NCBI GenBank assembly: GCA_016124615.1
Contig: WGNF01000002.1
Coordinates: 248,001 to 312,000 of the forward strand
Origin: Paracoccaceae bacterium
Lineage (GTDB): Bacteria > Pseudomonadota > Alphaproteobacteria > Rhodobacterales > Rhodobacteraceae
Direction of reading: 5' to 3'
Length of the DNA stretch: 64,000 nucleotides
Position 1 is the stretch's first letter, and every line of letters starts with the position of its first letter. Both the position numbers and the translations under genes were made by a program. Of the stretch, positions 12,412-20,248 are shown one piece after another. The notes under the pieces are model-generated. The model saw only the letters and a list, made by a program, of their open reading frames with translations, had not been told where the DNA came from and did not search any database.

Positions 12412-13755
12412 ATGGCCGACGTGTCCAAGAAACGCCGCATCTGGGGCTGGTTCTTCTACTACTGGGCCGGGCAGCCCTATTTCACCCTGCTGCTGACCTT
12501 CATCTTTGCGCCCTATGTCACCGATCTGGTCGGCAGCGGCTCTGTCGCGCAGACGGTCTGGGGGTATTCCAACACCGCCTTCGGTCTGATCGTCGCGATC
12601 CTCGCGCCGTTTCTGGGTGCCATCGCCGACAAGACGGGCGGGCGCACGCGCTTCATCGCGGCCTTCTCGGTGCTCTACGTGCTTGGCGCCTGGGGGCTGT
12701 GGTATGCGCTGCCGGGGCATTTCAGCCTGGTGTTCATCCTCCTTTCCTTCGGCATCGGCCTGATCGCTACCGAGCTTTCGGCGATCGTCGCCAATGCGAT
12801 GCTACCGACCCTGGGCACGCGCGAGGAACTGGGGCGCATCTCTGGCTCGGCCTGGGGCTTTGGCTATGCCGGGGGCGTCGTCTCGCTGATCCTGATGCTG
12901 TGCTTTTTCGCCGAACAGCATACCGGCAAGACCCTGATCGGCATCGCGCCGCTGTTCGGGCTTGACCCGGCGCTGCGGGAAGGCACGCGCGCCGTTGGCC
13001 CGTTCACTGCGATCTGGTTCGCGGTCTTCATCATCCCGTTCTTCCTGTGGACGCGCGACCCGGTTCGCCCCGGCTCGCCCGGCGTGATTGCCGCCGCCCG
13101 CATGGCCTGGCCCGAGCTGAAGGCGACGCTGGCCTCGCTGCCGGGCAACCGCAACCTGCTGATGTTCCTGATCGCCTCGATGTTCTACCGCGACGCTCTG
13201 AACGGCATGTTCATCTTCGGCGGCATCTATGCCTCGGGTGTGCTCGGGTGGTCGGTGGTCGACGTGGGCGTTTTCGGCATCATCGCCGCCATATCGGGCG
13301 CGCTCTTCGCCTGGCTTGGCGGCAAGGCGGATTCGGCCTACGGCCCCAAGGTGGTGATCATCGCCTGCCTGATCGTGTTGACCGGGGTTGCACTGGCCAC
13401 GCTGTTCCTGTCGCGCACTTCGGTGCTGGGGATTGCGGTGGCGGCCACGTCCAGCCTGCCGGATATCACCTTCTACATCCTCGGCGCGCTGATCGGGGCC
13501 TGCGCAGGCTCGATGCAGGCAGCAAGCCGGACCATGATGGTGCATCTGGCCGACCCCGAGAAGATCACCGAGGCGTTCGGCCTTTACGCGCTGTCGGGGC
13601 AGGCGACCTCGTTCATCGCGCCCTTCGCCATCGGCGTGACCACCGCGATCACCAGCAGCCAGCAACTGGGGATCTCGCCGCTGATCGTGCTGTTCGTGCT
13701 GGGGCTCTTGCTGTTGCTGATCGTCCGCGAAGCGCCGCAACGGGTGGCCGGGTGA
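12412..13755 (+). CDS. MFS transporter, UMF1/Atg22-like family
   Basis: This 447-residue protein has about 12 hydrophobic helices. The N terminus KKRRIWGWFFYYWAGQPYFTLLLTFIFAPYV is typical of the UMF1 (Atg22-like) branch of the major facilitator superfamily, whose fungal member exports amino acids from vacuoles. A cytoplasmic central loop (about residues 180-250) splits the two six-helix halves. The substrate cannot be read from the sequence. GAGGG lies just before the ATG. The TGA overlaps the GTG start of mepA (GTGA), so the two genes are coupled. Confidence 0.9.
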   Translation: MADVSKKRRIWGWFFYYWAGQPYFTLLLTFIFAPYVTDLVGSGSVAQTVWGYSNTAFGLIVAILAPFLGAIADKTGGRTRFIAAFSVLYVLGAWGLWYALPGHFSLVFILLSFGIGLIATELSAIVANAMLPTLGTREELGRISGSAWGFGYAGGVVSLILMLCFFAEQHTGKTLIGIAPLFGLDPALREGTRAVGPFTAIWFAVFIIPFFLWTRDPVRPGSPGVIAAARMAWPELKATLASLPGNRNLLMFLIASMFYRDALNGMFIFGGIYASGVLGWSVVDVGVFGIIAAISGALFAWLGGKADSAYGPKVVIIACLIVLTGVALATLFLSRTSVLGIAVAATSSLPDITFYILGALIGACAGSMQAASRTMMVHLADPEKITEAFGLYALSGQATSFIAPFAIGVTTAITSSQQLGISPLIVLFVLGLLLLLIVREAPQRVAG

Positions 13756-14663
13756 TCCGGGGCGCGGCGATCCTTCTGGCGGTCGCGCTGGCGACGCAGG
13801 CGGGCGCCGCGCCACTGGCCACCAGGCTTTTCGGCGCCGTCACCACCCCCACGCCCGGCGCGCCGGATCCGATCGGCAGCTACGCGCGCGGTTGCGCGGG
13901 CGGCAACGTCGAGATGCCGGAAACCGGACCGACCTGGCAGATGATGCGGCTGTCGCGCGACCGGAACTGGGGCAACCCCGTCACCGTCCAGTTTCTTGAG
14001 GATCTGAGCGTCTATGCCGCCACCCAACCGGGGTGGAAGGGCCTTTATATCGGCGATGTCGGCCAGCCGCGTGGCGGCCCGATGGCCTCGGGGCATGAAA
14101 GCCATCAGATCGGGCTGGATGCCGATGTCTGGTATCTGCCGCCGAAGTCGGTGACGCTCAGCCGCGGCGCGCGCGAAACGCTGAGCGCGAATGTCGTGCG
14201 CACGGCAGACCAGACGGCGGTGAACGGCAACTGGACGGTCGAGAATGCCGCGGTCCTGCAACATGCCGCCGCCGACCCGCGGGTGGACCGCATCTTTGTC
14301 GCCGCCGCGATCAAGCTGGCGCTGTGCAAGACCGCGACCGCCGCCGATACGTCCTGGCTGCAAAAGCTGCGGCCCTGGTACGGACATGAAGACCACTTTC
14401 ACGTGCGCCTGAAATGCCCGGCCGAGGCCACGGAATGCGAGCCGCAGGCCCCGACCGTCAGCCAGCTTTCCAACGGCGGCAGTGGCTGCGATGCCAGCCT
14501 GACGTGGTGGGTGACGACCTATCTTGACGCGCTCAAGCATCCGCCAAAGCCACAGAAGCCGACCAAGCCCGCCACGCCGCCCAAGCCGAAACAACGTGGC
14601 CCGCGCGAATACATCCTGTCCGACCTGCCCGCCAAATGCGCCGACATCCTCGCTGGCCGCTGA
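13752..14663 (+). CDS. mepA: Penicillin-insensitive murein endopeptidase MepA
   Basis: This 303-residue secreted LAS-family metallopeptidase cuts D-Ala-mesoDAP cross-links in peptidoglycan in the periplasm. The GTG start gives a clean signal peptide (IRGAAILLAVALATQAGAA). Zinc ligands and catalytic residues are present: GHESHQIGLDADVW holds His115, His118 and Asp123, and YGHEDHFHVRLKCP holds His215 and His217. The C-terminal tail is a Pro/Lys-rich linker (about residues 262-285). It starts inside the transporter stop codon and its 3' end overlaps the next gene by 28 bp, so the three genes form one unit. Confidence 0.95.
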   Translation: MIRGAAILLAVALATQAGAAPLATRLFGAVTTPTPGAPDPIGSYARGCAGGNVEMPETGPTWQMMRLSRDRNWGNPVTVQFLEDLSVYAATQPGWKGLYIGDVGQPRGGPMASGHESHQIGLDADVWYLPPKSVTLSRGARETLSANVVRTADQTAVNGNWTVENAAVLQHAAADPRVDRIFVAAAIKLALCKTATAADTSWLQKLRPWYGHEDHFHVRLKCPAEATECEPQAPTVSQLSNGGSGCDASLTWWVTTYLDALKHPPKPQKPTKPATPPKPKQRGPREYILSDLPAKCADILAGR

Positions 14664-15520
14664 TCGCCGCGCTGCTGGCGCTCGCGCTGCCCGCCGCCGC
14701 CTTGCCGCCACCAAAGGCGGTGTATGTCGGCAGCTATCGCTGGCAGATCGCCGACCGGGCGTTTGGCGGCTTTTCCGGGTTGGAACTTTCGGATGACGGC
14801 ACGCATTTCACCGCGCTGTCCGACCGCGGCCATATCACCGAAGGCACGCTGAGCCGCGACGCGGCGGGGGCGGTCACCGGTGCCACCGCCGGGCCGCTGT
14901 TGCCGCTGCTGGGCGAGGATGGCCGCCCCCTGCCGCTCTGGAAAGCCGACAGCGAGGGGCTGGCCATTGCGCCTTCGGGCCATGTGTTCATCTCGTTCGA
15001 AGAAGTTCACCGCGTGCTCGACTATCCCCGCGTCGGTGGCGTGCCGAAGGTGTTGCCGCGCCACCCTGACTTTGCCCGGATGGAGGCGAACAAGTCGCTG
15101 GAGGCGCTGGAGATCGACCGTCACGGCTGGCTTTACACCACGCCAGAGCGGGTTTCCGGCGACGGCCTGAAAATCTACCGCTACCGCCACGGTGTCTGGG
15201 ATCAGCCCTTCACCCTGCCGAAAGATGGCGCCTTCCTGCCCACCGGTGCCGATTTCGGCCCCGACGGCAAGCTTTACCTGCTGGAGCGGGATTATTCCCT
15301 GCTCGGCTTCCGCAGCCGGGTGCGCCGCTTCACGCTTGGCGCCAAGGGCGTGGACGCAGGCGAGACGCTGCTGGAAAGCCCGCTTGGCACCTTCGACAAC
15401 CTTGAAGGCATCGCGGTCTGGTCCGACGCGCAGCACCATATCCGCCTGACGATGGTGTCGGATGACAACTTCAGCCCGTTCCAGATCACCCAGTTCGTCG
15501 ACTACCGCGTGACAGAATGA
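14636..15520 (+). CDS. Secreted esterase-like protein of the phytase-like family
   Basis: This 294-residue protein starts with a signal peptide (RRHPRWPLIAALLALALPAAA) and has the esterase-like domain of phytase-like proteins, a beta-propeller fold. Typical segments are FGGFSGLELSDDG, TALSDRGH, NKSLEALEID and LEGIAVW. The biochemical role is unproven; members are often annotated as periplasmic esterase or phytase-like. Its start lies 28 bp inside mepA in another frame, and I accept this start because it gives the complete signal peptide. Confidence 0.82.
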   Translation: MRRHPRWPLIAALLALALPAAALPPPKAVYVGSYRWQIADRAFGGFSGLELSDDGTHFTALSDRGHITEGTLSRDAAGAVTGATAGPLLPLLGEDGRPLPLWKADSEGLAIAPSGHVFISFEEVHRVLDYPRVGGVPKVLPRHPDFARMEANKSLEALEIDRHGWLYTTPERVSGDGLKIYRYRHGVWDQPFTLPKDGAFLPTGADFGPDGKLYLLERDYSLLGFRSRVRRFTLGAKGVDAGETLLESPLGTFDNLEGIAVWSDAQHHIRLTMVSDDNFSPFQITQFVDYRVTE

Positions 15521-15606
15521 CTTGATCCGCCCGCGCGCCGGGGGTAATCGGCGCAGTCCCCGATCCGGGGCCAAGTCTCCGCGACCTTGTCAAAACGGAA
15601 AGCCGC

Positions 15607-16230
15607 ATGACCCGCTCGACCCTCTTTGGCGTTCTCGCCATGGCCACCATCGTCGTGGCCTCCAACATCCTGGTGCAGTTCCTGCTTGGCCAATGGCTGA
15701 CCTGGGGCGCCTTTACCTATCCGTTCACCTTCCTGATCACCGACCTGATGAACCGCCTGCACGGCGCCCGCATTGCCCGCAAGGTGGTGCTGGCGGGGTT
15801 CGTCGTTGGGATCATCTGTTCCTTTGTCGGCAGCCAGATCACCGGCGCCTTCGGCCCGCTTGTCACCCACCGCGTCGCGCTGGCCTCGGGCACCGCGTTC
15901 CTCGTCGGCCAGTTGATGGATATCACCGTCTTCAACCGCCTGCGCCGGATGGAGTGGTGGCGCGCCCCTCTGGCCGCCTCGCTCGTGGGCTCGCTGATGG
16001 ACACGATGATCTTCTTCTCGATCGCCTTCGCCGCCGCGCTGACCTTCCTTGAACCCGCCAACGATGTCAGCTGGGCCAACGAGGCGCTGCCGCTGCTTGG
16101 CCTTGGCCCGGTGGTGCCGCTCTGGGTCAGTCTGGGTGCCGCCGATTGGTGCGTGAAGATGACGCTCGCTTTGGTGGCTTTGGTCCCCTACCGCGCCATA
16201 ATTTTGCGTCTTGCAGCAAGGGTAGCGTAA
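15607..16230 (+). CDS. Queuosine precursor transporter (VUT family, YhhQ)
   Basis: This 207-residue integral membrane protein has about six helices and the VUT/ECF-like signature YPFTFLITDLMNRLHGARIARKVV near residue 38-60. In E. coli YhhQ imports the deazapurine precursors preQ0/preQ1 used for queuosine in tRNA. The 86-bp spacer upstream shows no preQ1 riboswitch that I can recognise. The gene follows the phytase-like gene on the same strand and is followed by the mini-ORF unit that starts at 16237. Confidence 0.9.
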   Translation: MTRSTLFGVLAMATIVVASNILVQFLLGQWLTWGAFTYPFTFLITDLMNRLHGARIARKVVLAGFVVGIICSFVGSQITGAFGPLVTHRVALASGTAFLVGQLMDITVFNRLRRMEWWRAPLAASLVGSLMDTMIFFSIAFAAALTFLEPANDVSWANEALPLLGLGPVVPLWVSLGAADWCVKMTLALVALVPYRAIILRLAARVA

Positions 16231-16236
16231 AAGCTT

Positions 16237-16265
16237 TTGACAAACACAAAATCTGTGGCAACCTT
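16237..16265 (+). promoter_or_regulatory. Candidate sigma-70 promoter for the mini-ORF unit
   Basis: A perfect -35 hexamer TTGACA (16237-16242) is followed after 17 bp by AACCTT as a weak -10 (16260-16265). It lies about 35 bp before the extended Shine-Dalgarno of the small ORF. The perfect -35 with a poor -10 is common in Rhodobacter relatives. Confidence 0.5.
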
Positions 16266-16300
16266 CTAAGGAACGCAACCCATCGAAAGGAGGTGATCCA

Positions 16301-16357
16301 GTGTCTAGAGTGATATTGGAGAGAGGTGTCGGAACAGTCAGGAGGCGCTTTGCCTGA
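16301..16357 (+). CDS. 18-residue small ORF behind an extended Shine-Dalgarno
   Basis: The ORF starts at GTG and encodes MSRVILERGVGTVRRRFA, a short basic peptide. It is preceded at 16285-16299 by GAAAGGAGGTGATCC, which is complementary over 15 nt to the 3' end of 16S rRNA. GGAGG is spaced 7 nt from the GTG. This is far stronger than any other ribosome site in the window. A promoter-like TTGACA lies upstream and a strong terminator at 16431. A stretch at 16411-16419 (CATCTCCTT) can pair with AAGGAGGTG at 16287-16295 in nine pairs with one G-U. Together these suggest a stand-alone regulated transcript of about 180 nt. Whether the peptide or the ribosome-binding itself matters is unknown. Confidence 0.5.
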   Translation: MSRVILERGVGTVRRRFA

Positions 16358-16430
16358 GGGCAGCCCCGAAGGCAAACACACCCTGATTGGGCCTAGCTCC
16401 TAACTGGCCCCATCTCCTTGGATCTCGGAG

Positions 16431-16456
16431 GGCCGCGCGAAAGCGCGGCCCTTTCC
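16431..16456 (+). terminator. Rho-independent-type terminator of the mini-ORF unit
   Basis: GGCCGCGC (16431-16438) and GCGCGGCC (16443-16450) form a perfect 8-bp stem with a GAAA tetraloop, followed by CTTTCC. It is the cleanest terminator in the window and bounds the mini-ORF transcript. The U tract is short and broken. Confidence 0.7.
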
Positions 16457-16489
16457 GTTGGGTGCAGTCCGCCGTGCGGGAGGATAGGG

Positions 16490-16519
16490 TTGATCCCTTC
16501 ACTGCAGCCAAGCTATCGT
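16490..16519 (+). promoter_or_regulatory. Candidate promoter for the small membrane protein/DedA pair
   Basis: TTGATC (16490-16495) and TATCGT (16514-16519) are separated by 18 bp. A start site near 16526 would leave a short leader before the possible ATT start at 16551. Only moderate matches to consensus. Confidence 0.3.
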
Positions 16520-16637
16520 CGCGACGACCGCTTTTCCCTGAGGCCACGCCATTCCCAACAGCCCCGACCATCCTTCCGGCAAGCGAAGTCGGGGTGACCG
16601 GGCCCTGCGCGGCCTGTTCGCGCTCTGTCTGGTCGCA

Positions 16638-16916
16638 ATGGTGCTGTTCGGCGGGCGGGCGGTCTATCTGGCCATCTACTGGAGCGATCCGGCCCATGTC
16701 GCCCAGACGCTGGAGCCGTGGATGACGCCGCGTTACGTCGCGCGCTCCTACCAGGTCGATCTGCACGGGCTCACTGCCGCGCTGGGGCTTGCGGTGAAAC
16801 CGGGCGATCGGCCCACGCTCGAGGCCCTTGCCCGGCACGAGGGGCTCAGCTTTGCTGACTATGCTGCGAAGGTCCGCCAGGCCATCGACACCGTTCGGGC
16901 CGCGCCGCATGGATGA
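16638..16916 (+). CDS. Small membrane-anchored protein of unknown function
   Basis: From the ATG at 16638 this encodes 92 residues: a hydrophobic start, then a soluble part with WMTPRYVARSYQVD and a C-terminal segment (TLEALARHEGLSFADYAAKVRQAID) that looks like a small helical domain. The same frame is open upstream to 16542 and adds a basic, polar N terminus and the first half of a proper transmembrane helix (LRGLFALCLVAM). The only start-like codon there is ATT at 16551, with GAGG about 7 nt upstream; the ATG at 16638 has no ribosome site. So the true protein may be about 121 residues. It overlaps the dedA gene by 8 bp (ATGGATGA), which points to a coupled function. Confidence 0.65.
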   Translation: MVLFGGRAVYLAIYWSDPAHVAQTLEPWMTPRYVARSYQVDLHGLTAALGLAVKPGDRPTLEALARHEGLSFADYAAKVRQAIDTVRAAPHG

Positions 16917-17499
16917 AAGCCTGCTTGGCCTGTTGCCGACCTACGGCCTTCCGGTTCTGGGCCTGATCGTCGGCCTCGGATGCTTCGGCGTGCCCTTGCC
17001 CTCGTCGCTCGCCATCCTGCTGGCAGGGTCCTTTGCGGCGGTCGGCGATTTTTCGGCCACCAGCGTCTTCGCAGTTTGTCTCGCCGGGGCGCTGATCGCT
17101 GACAACCTCGGATTCCTTCTCGGCCGCTACGGTGGCGCGGTCCTGAGCCGCCGCTTTGCCGGAACGCTCGACAAGGCGCATGCCTTCCTGTCCGCACGGG
17201 GTGGCCTGGCGGTGTTCTTCAGCCGCTGGCTGGTCTCGCCGCTCGGTCCGGCCATCAACCTGGTTGCCGGTGCCGCCGCGATGCCCTGGCGCCAGTTCAT
17301 TCTGTTCGATCTCGCGGGCGAGGCGGTCTGGGTCACGCTTTACATGGCCATCGGCGCCGCCTTCAGTTCCACCATCCTCGGCGTCGCCGACATTCTGGCC
17401 AACGCGACGGCCGCCATCGCCTTTGCCGTCCTCGCGGTGTTCCTCGGCCTCGCCCTCTGGCGTCGGCGCGAGCGGCGGGGCGTCCACCGCGCAGCCTGA
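16909..17499 (+). CDS. DedA family (VTT domain) membrane protein
   Basis: This 196-residue membrane protein belongs to the DedA/SNARE-associated (VTT) family, which includes flippases for undecaprenyl phosphate and phosphatidylethanolamine. The family motif region is kept: GCFGVPLPSSLAILLAGSFAAVG at about residues 21-43, the re-entrant loop with GFLLGRYGG near 62-70, and FFSRWLVSPLGPAINLVAGAAAMPWRQF near 100-127 (the F..R...P......AG pattern). The ATG overlaps the stop of the small upstream gene. The lipid substrate is unknown. Confidence 0.9.
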   Translation: MDESLLGLLPTYGLPVLGLIVGLGCFGVPLPSSLAILLAGSFAAVGDFSATSVFAVCLAGALIADNLGFLLGRYGGAVLSRRFAGTLDKAHAFLSARGGLAVFFSRWLVSPLGPAINLVAGAAAMPWRQFILFDLAGEAVWVTLYMAIGAAFSSTILGVADILANATAAIAFAVLAVFLGLALWRRRERRGVHRAA

Positions 17500-17556
17500 G
17501 CCGATCCCTGCCCACTTCCCCTTCCGCTTCTTCGCGCCGTCCCTTACCTTCCCACC

Positions 17557-17982
17557 ATGTTGCATGTCACCGACACCCTCACCCTCGCCGACTGGGAGCT
17601 GACCGAAAGCTTCATGCGCTCCTCCGGTCCCGGCGGGCAGAACGTGAACAAGGTGGAAACCGCGGTGGAACTGCGGTTCGAGGCCGCGCGCAGCCCGCAC
17701 CTGTCGCCAGCGGTGAAGGCGCGCCTGAAGCGGCTTGCCGGGCGGCGCTGGACGCTGGATGGCGCCATCGTCATCCGGTCCGAGGAAACCCGCAGTCAGG
17801 AACGCAACCGCGCGCTGGCCCGCGAGCGTCTGGTCGAGATGATTCAGGCCGCGCTGGTGCCACCGAAGCCCCGCATCGCGACGCGGCCCACGCTCGGCTC
17901 CCAGCGCCGCCGGGTGGCGGGCAAGGTCGCGCGGGGGCAGGTGAAATCCCTGCGCGCCCGCCCCGGAGAGGAAGACGAATGA
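17557..17982 (+). CDS. arfB: Alternative ribosome-rescue factor ArfB (peptidyl-tRNA hydrolase)
   Basis: This 141-residue protein releases peptides from ribosomes stalled at the ends of broken mRNAs. The catalytic GGQ motif sits at residues 26-28 in SSGPGGQNVNKVETAV, and the C-terminal tail (about 100-141) is rich in Arg and Lys, as needed to enter the empty mRNA channel. The length matches ArfB/YaeJ (about 140) and not the full release factors. Its stop overlaps the start of the aminotransferase gene (ATGA). Confidence 0.95.
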   Translation: MLHVTDTLTLADWELTESFMRSSGPGGQNVNKVETAVELRFEAARSPHLSPAVKARLKRLAGRRWTLDGAIVIRSEETRSQERNRALARERLVEMIQAALVPPKPRIATRPTLGSQRRRVAGKVARGQVKSLRARPGEEDE

Positions 17983-19241
17983 CCCGTACCGAAGATTTGC
18001 TGGCCCGCCGCCGCCGGCTGCTGGGCCCCAACGTGCCCACCTTCTACGATGAACCGGTGGAGATCGTCCGCGGGCAGGGCGTCTGGCTGTGGGATGCGGC
18101 GGGTCGGCGCTACCTCGACTGCTACAACAACGTGCCGCATGTCGGGCATTGCCATCCGAAGGTGGTCGAGGCCATCGCGACGCAGGCCGCGACGCTGAAC
18201 ACCCACACCCGATACCTGCATGAAGGCATCCTGACCTATGCCGAGCGGCTGGTGGCGAAGTTCGGGCACGACCTCTCGACGGTCATGATGGTCTGCACCG
18301 GGTCCGAGGCGAACGATGTGGCGCTGCGGATGGGGCAGGCGATGACCGGCAAGACCGGCATGATCGCCACCGACGCCACCTATCACGGCAACACCGCGCT
18401 GGTCAGCCAGCTGTCCACCCGCCGCCCGCCGATCGGGGGCTATGCGCCCAACGTGCGTCTTGTTCCCGCGCCCGACACATTGCGCCACCCCGACGGCGGC
18501 GCCGCCTTCGCCGCCCATGTCGCCCGCGCCATCGCGGAACTGGAGGCGTCGGGGCACGGCTTCGCCAGCCTGACCCTGTGCCCCTTGTTCGCCAACGAAG
18601 GCTTCCCGACCCTGCCCCCCGGTTTCCTCGACGAAACCGTCAGGGTCGTCCGCAAGGCCGGCGGCATCCTGATCGCGGACGAGGTTCAACCCGGCTTCGG
18701 TCGCCTCGGCTCGCACTGGTGGGGCCATCAGGCGCTGGGCTTCGCCCCCGATGTCGTCACCATCGGCAAGCCGATGGCCAACGGCCACCCCGCCGCCGCC
18801 GTGATCGCCCGGCCCGAGGTGATGGAGGCGTTCCGCGGCGCCTTCGGCTATTTCAACACCTTCGGCGGCAATCCGGTCAGTTGTGCCGCGGCGCTCGCCA
18901 CGCTCGACGTGATCGAGGCCGAGGGGCTGGTGGACAATGCCCGCGATGTGGGGGGCTACGCTCTCGCCCGCCTGCGCGCGCTCAATCACCCGCGCATCGC
19001 CGATGTGCGCGGCGCGGGCCTGTTTTTCGGCGTCGAGTTCACTGACGCTGGCACGACCACCCCCGCCAGCGCCTTCGTGCTGCGTCTGGTCGAGGAGATG
19101 CGCCGCCGCGGCATCCTGTTGAACAAGATCGGCCCCGGTGGCGGCACGCTGAAAATCCGCCCGCCGATGCCCTTCAGCCGCGAAAACGCCGATCTGCTGG
19201 TGGATACGCTGGCCGAGGCCCTCGCAGGGCTGCCGGAATGA
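17979..19241 (+). CDS. Class III aminotransferase-fold enzyme, phospholyase-like (ETNPPL/PHYKPL type)
   Basis: This 420-residue PLP enzyme carries the Schiff-base Lys264 in TIGKPMANGHP and the cofactor Asp in ADEVQPGFGR. The stretch YLDCYNNVPHVGHCHPKVVEAIATQ...LNTHTRYLHEGI is characteristic of the branch that contains the vertebrate ethanolamine-phosphate and 5-phosphohydroxylysine phospho-lyases, not of ordinary omega-transaminases. Directly downstream, coupled by ATGA, is a kinase of the hydroxylysine-kinase type. The likely chemistry is therefore PLP-dependent elimination of phosphate and ammonia from a phosphorylated amino alcohol, but a simple transaminase cannot be excluded. Confidence 0.85.
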   Translation: MTRTEDLLARRRRLLGPNVPTFYDEPVEIVRGQGVWLWDAAGRRYLDCYNNVPHVGHCHPKVVEAIATQAATLNTHTRYLHEGILTYAERLVAKFGHDLSTVMMVCTGSEANDVALRMGQAMTGKTGMIATDATYHGNTALVSQLSTRRPPIGGYAPNVRLVPAPDTLRHPDGGAAFAAHVARAIAELEASGHGFASLTLCPLFANEGFPTLPPGFLDETVRVVRKAGGILIADEVQPGFGRLGSHWWGHQALGFAPDVVTIGKPMANGHPAAAVIARPEVMEAFRGAFGYFNTFGGNPVSCAAALATLDVIEAEGLVDNARDVGGYALARLRALNHPRIADVRGAGLFFGVEFTDAGTTTPASAFVLRLVEEMRRRGILLNKIGPGGGTLKIRPPMPFSRENADLLVDTLAEALAGLPE

Positions 19242-20182
19242 CCACCGCCGAGGCCGCCGAGGCGCTCGCCGCCTGGGGTGGCGGCCCGCCGCCGCGCCTG
19301 ATCAAGGACCGCGAGAATGCGGTTTACGAGGTGTATCTGACCGATGGCACTCACGCCGCCCTGCGCCTGCACCGCCCCGGCTATCAAAGCGCGGACGCGA
19401 TCCGGTCGGAACTGATCTGGACGGGCGGGCTGGCCACCGCGGGCCTTCCGGTGCCGCGGCCGGTTCCCGGCGCGCAGGGTGCGCTGATCCACACACTCAC
19501 CACCGGCCGGGTCGCCTCGGTAGTCGAATGGGTCGCCGGACGGCCGCTGGGCGAGGCATGGACCCCGCTGCCTGGCGCGCCCGCAGAGCAGGCCAACACC
19601 TTTCACCGCATCGGTGCCCTCCTCGCCCGGCTTCACGCCGCCACGGACGCGTTGACGCTGCCGCCAGGCTTTACCCGCCCGGCCTGGGACGAAGACGGCC
19701 TTCTGGGGGACTCTCCGCTCTGGGGCCGGTTCTGGGAAAATCCGGCACTGACCATGCCCGAACGCGCCACGCTCGACGCCGCGCGCAGCGAGGCGCGCGC
19801 GCGCCTTCAGGCGCTGCGGCCCGGTGCGGATTACGGCCTGATCCATGCCGATCTGATGCGGGAAAACCTGCTGGTGGATGGCCCCACCCTCCGCCTGATT
19901 GACTTCGACGATTCCGGCTTCGGCTTTCGCCTTTACGATCTGGGCACCCTGATGATCCAGAACCTCGACGAACCGGCCTATCCCGACCTGCTCGCGGCCG
20001 CCGCCGCGGGTTATGCCAGCCTGCGCCCGCTCGATGCGCCGCTGATTCCGATGTTCGTCATGCTGCGCTGCCTCGCCTCTTGCGGCTGGGCGGTGCCGCG
20101 CCTGCCGCCCGGCTCGCCCCGCTTGCGCGACTACGCCACCCGCGCGGTGCGACAGGCCGAGGCTTTTCTTGCCGCGACCTGA
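19238..20182 (+). CDS. APH-family phosphotransferase, hydroxylysine/homoserine-kinase-like
   Basis: This 314-residue cytoplasmic kinase has the aminoglycoside phosphotransferase fold. The catalytic loop is LIHADLMRENLLVD (the HxDxxxxN pattern) and the metal-binding motif is LIDFDDSGFG. The N-terminal lobe holds RENAVYEVYLTDGTHAALRLHRP as the nucleotide lysine region. It is coupled to the upstream phospholyase-like gene by an ATGA overlap. In vertebrates, hydroxylysine kinase (AGPHD1/HYKK) makes the substrate for the phospho-lyase PHYKPL, so this pair may phosphorylate and then eliminate an amino alcohol. The substrate is not shown by the sequence. Confidence 0.82.
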   Translation: MTTAEAAEALAAWGGGPPPRLIKDRENAVYEVYLTDGTHAALRLHRPGYQSADAIRSELIWTGGLATAGLPVPRPVPGAQGALIHTLTTGRVASVVEWVAGRPLGEAWTPLPGAPAEQANTFHRIGALLARLHAATDALTLPPGFTRPAWDEDGLLGDSPLWGRFWENPALTMPERATLDAARSEARARLQALRPGADYGLIHADLMRENLLVDGPTLRLIDFDDSGFGFRLYDLGTLMIQNLDEPAYPDLLAAAAAGYASLRPLDAPLIPMFVMLRCLASCGWAVPRLPPGSPRLRDYATRAVRQAEAFLAAT

Positions 20183-20211
20183 ATTCGTCCGTTCGAAAAT
20201 ATTCCGGGGGC

Positions 20212-20230
20212 TCGGGGGCAATGCCCCCGA
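20212..20230. terminator. Bidirectional terminator-like hairpin between convergent genes
   Basis: TCGGGGGC (20212-20219) and GCCCCCGA (20223-20230) form a perfect 8-bp stem with an AAT loop, right between the kinase gene and pncB, which run toward each other. No T tract follows on either side, so termination would rest on the hairpin alone. Confidence 0.55.
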
Positions 20231-20248
20231 TCCAAAGGCGATCGGCTG

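Noticed and set aside
15521..15606. preQ1 riboswitch before the queuosine precursor transporter
   Set aside because: I could not find the conserved H-type pseudoknot elements; only a short CCCC/GGGG hairpin is present.
16285..16300. Remnant of a 16S rRNA gene end
   Set aside because: Only 15 nt match; the sequence next to it has no likeness to the 16S 3' region, and the position and spacing to GTG fit a ribosome-binding site.
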